Of a stretch of 64,000 nt of DNA, positions 62,067-64,000 are shown in pieces. Each line of letters starts with the position of its first letter. Within the stretch, counting starts at the first letter, position 1. Source of the stretch: Paenibacillus wynnii (lineage in GTDB: Bacteria > Bacillota > Bacilli > Paenibacillales > Paenibacillaceae); NCBI RefSeq assembly GCF_000757885.1, contig NZ_JQCR01000001.1, forward strand, positions 186,001-250,000, read 5' to 3'. Under the pieces are notes generated by a model. That model had not been told where the DNA came from. It did no database searches and saw nothing but the letters and a program-made list of their open reading frames with translations. Made by a program: the position numbers and the translations under genes.

Positions 62067-62915
62067 TCAGCCTTTAATGGCACCTTCTGCGATCCCACTG
62101 AGAATGTATTTTTGCAGCAGTAAATATACAACTATGATCGGGAGCATGGTCAGCACCAAGGAAGCCAAGATAGCCGACCAATCATTATTATACTCACCAA
62201 ATAGCATATTGGTAGATATCAGCAGCGTGTAATAGTCAGAATCCGTAAGCATTAGAAGCGGCAGCAGAAAGTCGTTCCACATCCATAATGCATTTAGAAT
62301 GGCTACCGTTGCTGTAATGGGCAAAAGTAATGGAAAAATGATGACAAAGAACAATCGAAGCTCTCCGCAGCCGTCCATCACAGCAGCCTCATCCAAATCG
62401 CGTGGTATCGATTTAACAAAACCATGATACAGAAAAATAGCTAGCGCAACACCCAGTCCGATATAGATCAGTCCCAGTCCATAAGTGCTGCCCTGAACAT
62501 GTAATTCCTTCGAAATCTTCACCAAAGTAATCATAATAGAGTGAAAAGGAATTAAGGAAGATAAGACAAAAAAGGCAAAGAAAAATTGACTTAGCTTGCC
62601 AGGCGTACGTGACATTTTGTAACCTGCCATTGAAGCGAACAGGATAATACCCGTCACCCCAATCAGGGTTATCATGATAGTATTCCAAAAGCTTCTTAGA
62701 AAGTCGATTTTGTGGTAAGCATCACTATAATTAGCAAACGTTAAGCTAGTGGGAAGAGCAAGAATATGATTCAGCATTTCCCCGTCCGTTTTCAAGGAAT
62801 TCAGTACAGCCATATAAATAGGAAATAATGTAAACCCGGCTGCTATTACCAAGATCAGTAGAACCATAATATTGCCTGGACCACGTTTTTTTCGGGAAGA
62901 GTAAGCGTTCTGCAT
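62067..62915 (-). CDS. Carbohydrate ABC permease, MalG-type
   Basis: The ATG at 62913-62915 has GGAGG ten bases upstream; the earlier starts lie on or before that site. Six membrane segments and the EAA loop DEAAVMDGCGELRLFFVIIF identify the inner-membrane partner. It works with the MalF-type gene that overlaps it upstream. Confidence 0.93.
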   Translation of the reverse strand: MQNAYSSRKKRGPGNIMVLLILVIAAGFTLFPIYMAVLNSLKTDGEMLNHILALPTSLTFANYSDAYHKIDFLRSFWNTIMITLIGVTGIILFASMAGYKMSRTPGKLSQFFFAFFVLSSLIPFHSIMITLVKISKELHVQGSTYGLGLIYIGLGVALAIFLYHGFVKSIPRDLDEAAVMDGCGELRLFFVIIFPLLLPITATVAILNALWMWNDFLLPLLMLTDSDYYTLLISTNMLFGEYNNDWSAILASLVLTMLPIIVVYLLLQKYILSGIAEGAIKG

Positions 62916-62920
62916 CGCTA

Positions 62921-63808
62921 TCATGCCTCCACCTCTCTTCGTTTCATGATCCATAATTGAACCATAGTGATTAGCAATACAATGATAAATAAAATGATGG
63001 CTTTGGCGCTGGCATAACCATACCTTTGATTAAAGCGGAAGGCTTCTTCTACGATATTGATCGCGATCACCTGAGTGGATCGTCCGGGTCCACCCCCGGT
63101 TAAGGCAAATACGGCATCGAACACCTTAAAGGAAGTGCTGAGCGTCAGAAAAATACCAATAGTCACTGCAGGATAGATCATCGGCAGCGTGACATGCCTG
63201 AAGTTCTGTACACTATTAGCACCGTCGATGGCCGCGGCTTCACTTAATGATTTGGGAACACCTTGCAGCGCCGCGATGTAAATAACCATCTGATACCCTA
63301 CCCCTCCCCATAATGAAAGAATGACGATGGAGTAGAATGAAAAGGAAGGATCACCGATCCAGGATTGATCCAGCAGCAGCCATCCCGTCTTCTCCGCAAT
63401 AACTGGCAATACCTTAGTGAATATAAATACCCACATGAATCCCCCAATAATGAGACTCAGCATGTTTGGCATGAAGAAGATTGTACGGAATAACACTTTA
63501 CTTCTGCGACGAGACTCCACTAAAACCGCCAGCAGCAGAGCAATTACATTCTGTAGTACAACCATTACAATGACATATTTAAGTGTAAATCCAATGGATT
63601 TGATGAAATAAGGATCATTCCCCAGCGCCTCAATATAATTGGAGAACCCGACCATTTGGTAGGTGGGATTCAGGCCGTTCCAATTCGTTAAGCTGTACCA
63701 TACGCCCCCAAAAGCAGGGGCGATGGTAAATACAGCATAGAACAATAAGGATGGCAATACGAAGGCCAGAAGAATGATGGATTGCTTATTTTTTCTCGAA
63801 AGGTTCAT
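62921..63808 (-). CDS. Carbohydrate ABC permease, MalF/UgpA-type
   Basis: The 295-residue protein has six membrane segments and the EAA loop SEAAAIDGANSVQNFRHVTL. Its TGA-side end lies just before the MalG-type start, so the two are coupled. The set is a CUT1-type sugar importer; the substrate is probably a beta-glucoside or oligosaccharide, from the GH5 neighbour. Confidence 0.93.
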   Translation of the reverse strand: MNLSRKNKQSIILLAFVLPSLLFYAVFTIAPAFGGVWYSLTNWNGLNPTYQMVGFSNYIEALGNDPYFIKSIGFTLKYVIVMVVLQNVIALLLAVLVESRRRSKVLFRTIFFMPNMLSLIIGGFMWVFIFTKVLPVIAEKTGWLLLDQSWIGDPSFSFYSIVILSLWGGVGYQMVIYIAALQGVPKSLSEAAAIDGANSVQNFRHVTLPMIYPAVTIGIFLTLSTSFKVFDAVFALTGGGPGRSTQVIAINIVEEAFRFNQRYGYASAKAIILFIIVLLITMVQLWIMKRREVEA

Positions 63809-63840
63809 CTGCTCTCACTCCCCATCAATCTATAGCCGAC

Positions 63841-64000
63841 TTATTGCACACTTTTAATTGCGGTTTCCCAAGCTTTATCCATACTGCTGATGAATTGTTC
63901 CTTCGTTACCTCTTTGGCATAGTAGCTTTGGAGCAGTTTCGCTTGCTCGTCTGTTACACCGTTAGGCAGTTTCAGATCCTGATACGCTTTACCTTGTTCC
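63841..64000 (-). CDS. ABC sugar-binding protein, C-terminal end (cut by window edge)
   Basis: The frame open from the right edge ends in TTKEQFISSMDKAWETAIK-like residues (VTKEQFISSMDKAWETAI) and a TAA at 63841-63843. This is the usual C-terminus of CUT1 solute-binding proteins. It is the first gene of the GH5-linked importer operon. Confidence 0.85.
   Translation of the reverse strand, partial: EQGKAYQDLKLPNGVTDEQAKLLQSYYAKEVTKEQFISSMDKAWETAIKSVQ

Overview
The window looks like a chromosome segment of a Paenibacillus-type endospore-forming Firmicute. The evidence is an alpha/beta-type SASP gene, ylbJ and yunB sporulation genes, a yut/yun gene neighbourhood also found in Bacillus (yutM, yutJ, yuzB, yutI, lipA, yutD, lytH-like, yunB), SAM-I and Trp T-box leaders, strong GGAGG ribosome binding sites, and many intracellular import genes and copper-amine-oxidase-like domains.

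Region 1 (1 to about 11,340) is the integrase-proximal end of an integrated phage-like element, with base and codon use unlike the rest (many CGN, ACG and TAC codons). It holds an intact tyrosine recombinase (9058-10005), a second tyrosine recombinase broken by a frameshift (10097-11130), a small XRE repressor on the plus strand (8576-8794) facing overlapping divergent promoters, and then a leftward series of small early genes. After these come a winged-helix protein plus an archaeo-eukaryotic-type primase (5348-6912), a CGNR-like zinc-finger protein, a second XRE protein, several small proteins, a cold-shock-domain protein, a protein that may carry degenerate RNase H-like folds, two coiled-coil/helical proteins, and the start of a tape measure protein that runs off the left edge. 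No terminase, portal or capsid gene lies between the replication genes and the tape measure gene, so the gene order is unusual. Three copies of a roughly 30-bp motif flank the primase pair and the repressor.

Region 2 (11,354-28,700) is core genome. It holds Fe-S assembly genes (yutM/erpA-like, yutI/NifU-like), the radical SAM enzyme mqnE with an NDH-2-type oxidoreductase, and a SAM-riboswitch-controlled metNIQ methionine transporter. It continues with a Cthe_2314-type HEPN protein, a UbiD-family decarboxylase that could be the MqnL step of futalosine menaquinone synthesis, ctaA, a thioredoxin, a MurJ/YtgP-like flippase, a DUF456 protein, a HAD phosphatase, a class B PBP and a CvpA-transglutaminase fusion.

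Region 3 (28,998-50,640) contains an MFS transporter, an array of eight 51-52-bp tandem repeats, a toprim protein, the ctaB-SCO1 cytochrome oxidase assembly pair, a YfhP-type membrane protein, T-box-controlled trpS, and an aldose epimerase. It also has a SASP gene with a sigma-G promoter, pepF, small zinc proteins, a truncated hemoglobin, ylbJ, NAD kinase, two secreted proteins sharing a copper-amine-oxidase-like domain (one an S41 protease), yutD, a nested palindromic element, lipA and an M23 peptidase.

Region 4 (50,641-64,000) contains an alpha/beta hydrolase, then the wreck of a short-chain-acid or ketone-body catabolic locus: a truncated GntP permease behind a cre-like site, and a CoA-transferase B fragment fused by deletion to a thiolase fragment. 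Two unrelated genes sit between the remnants. Then follow yunB, a TVP38-type membrane protein, a glycine betaine transporter (opuA-type) divergent from a GbsR-like repressor with a palindromic candidate operator, and a carbohydrate ABC importer with a cytoplasmic GH5 glycosidase, cut by the right edge.
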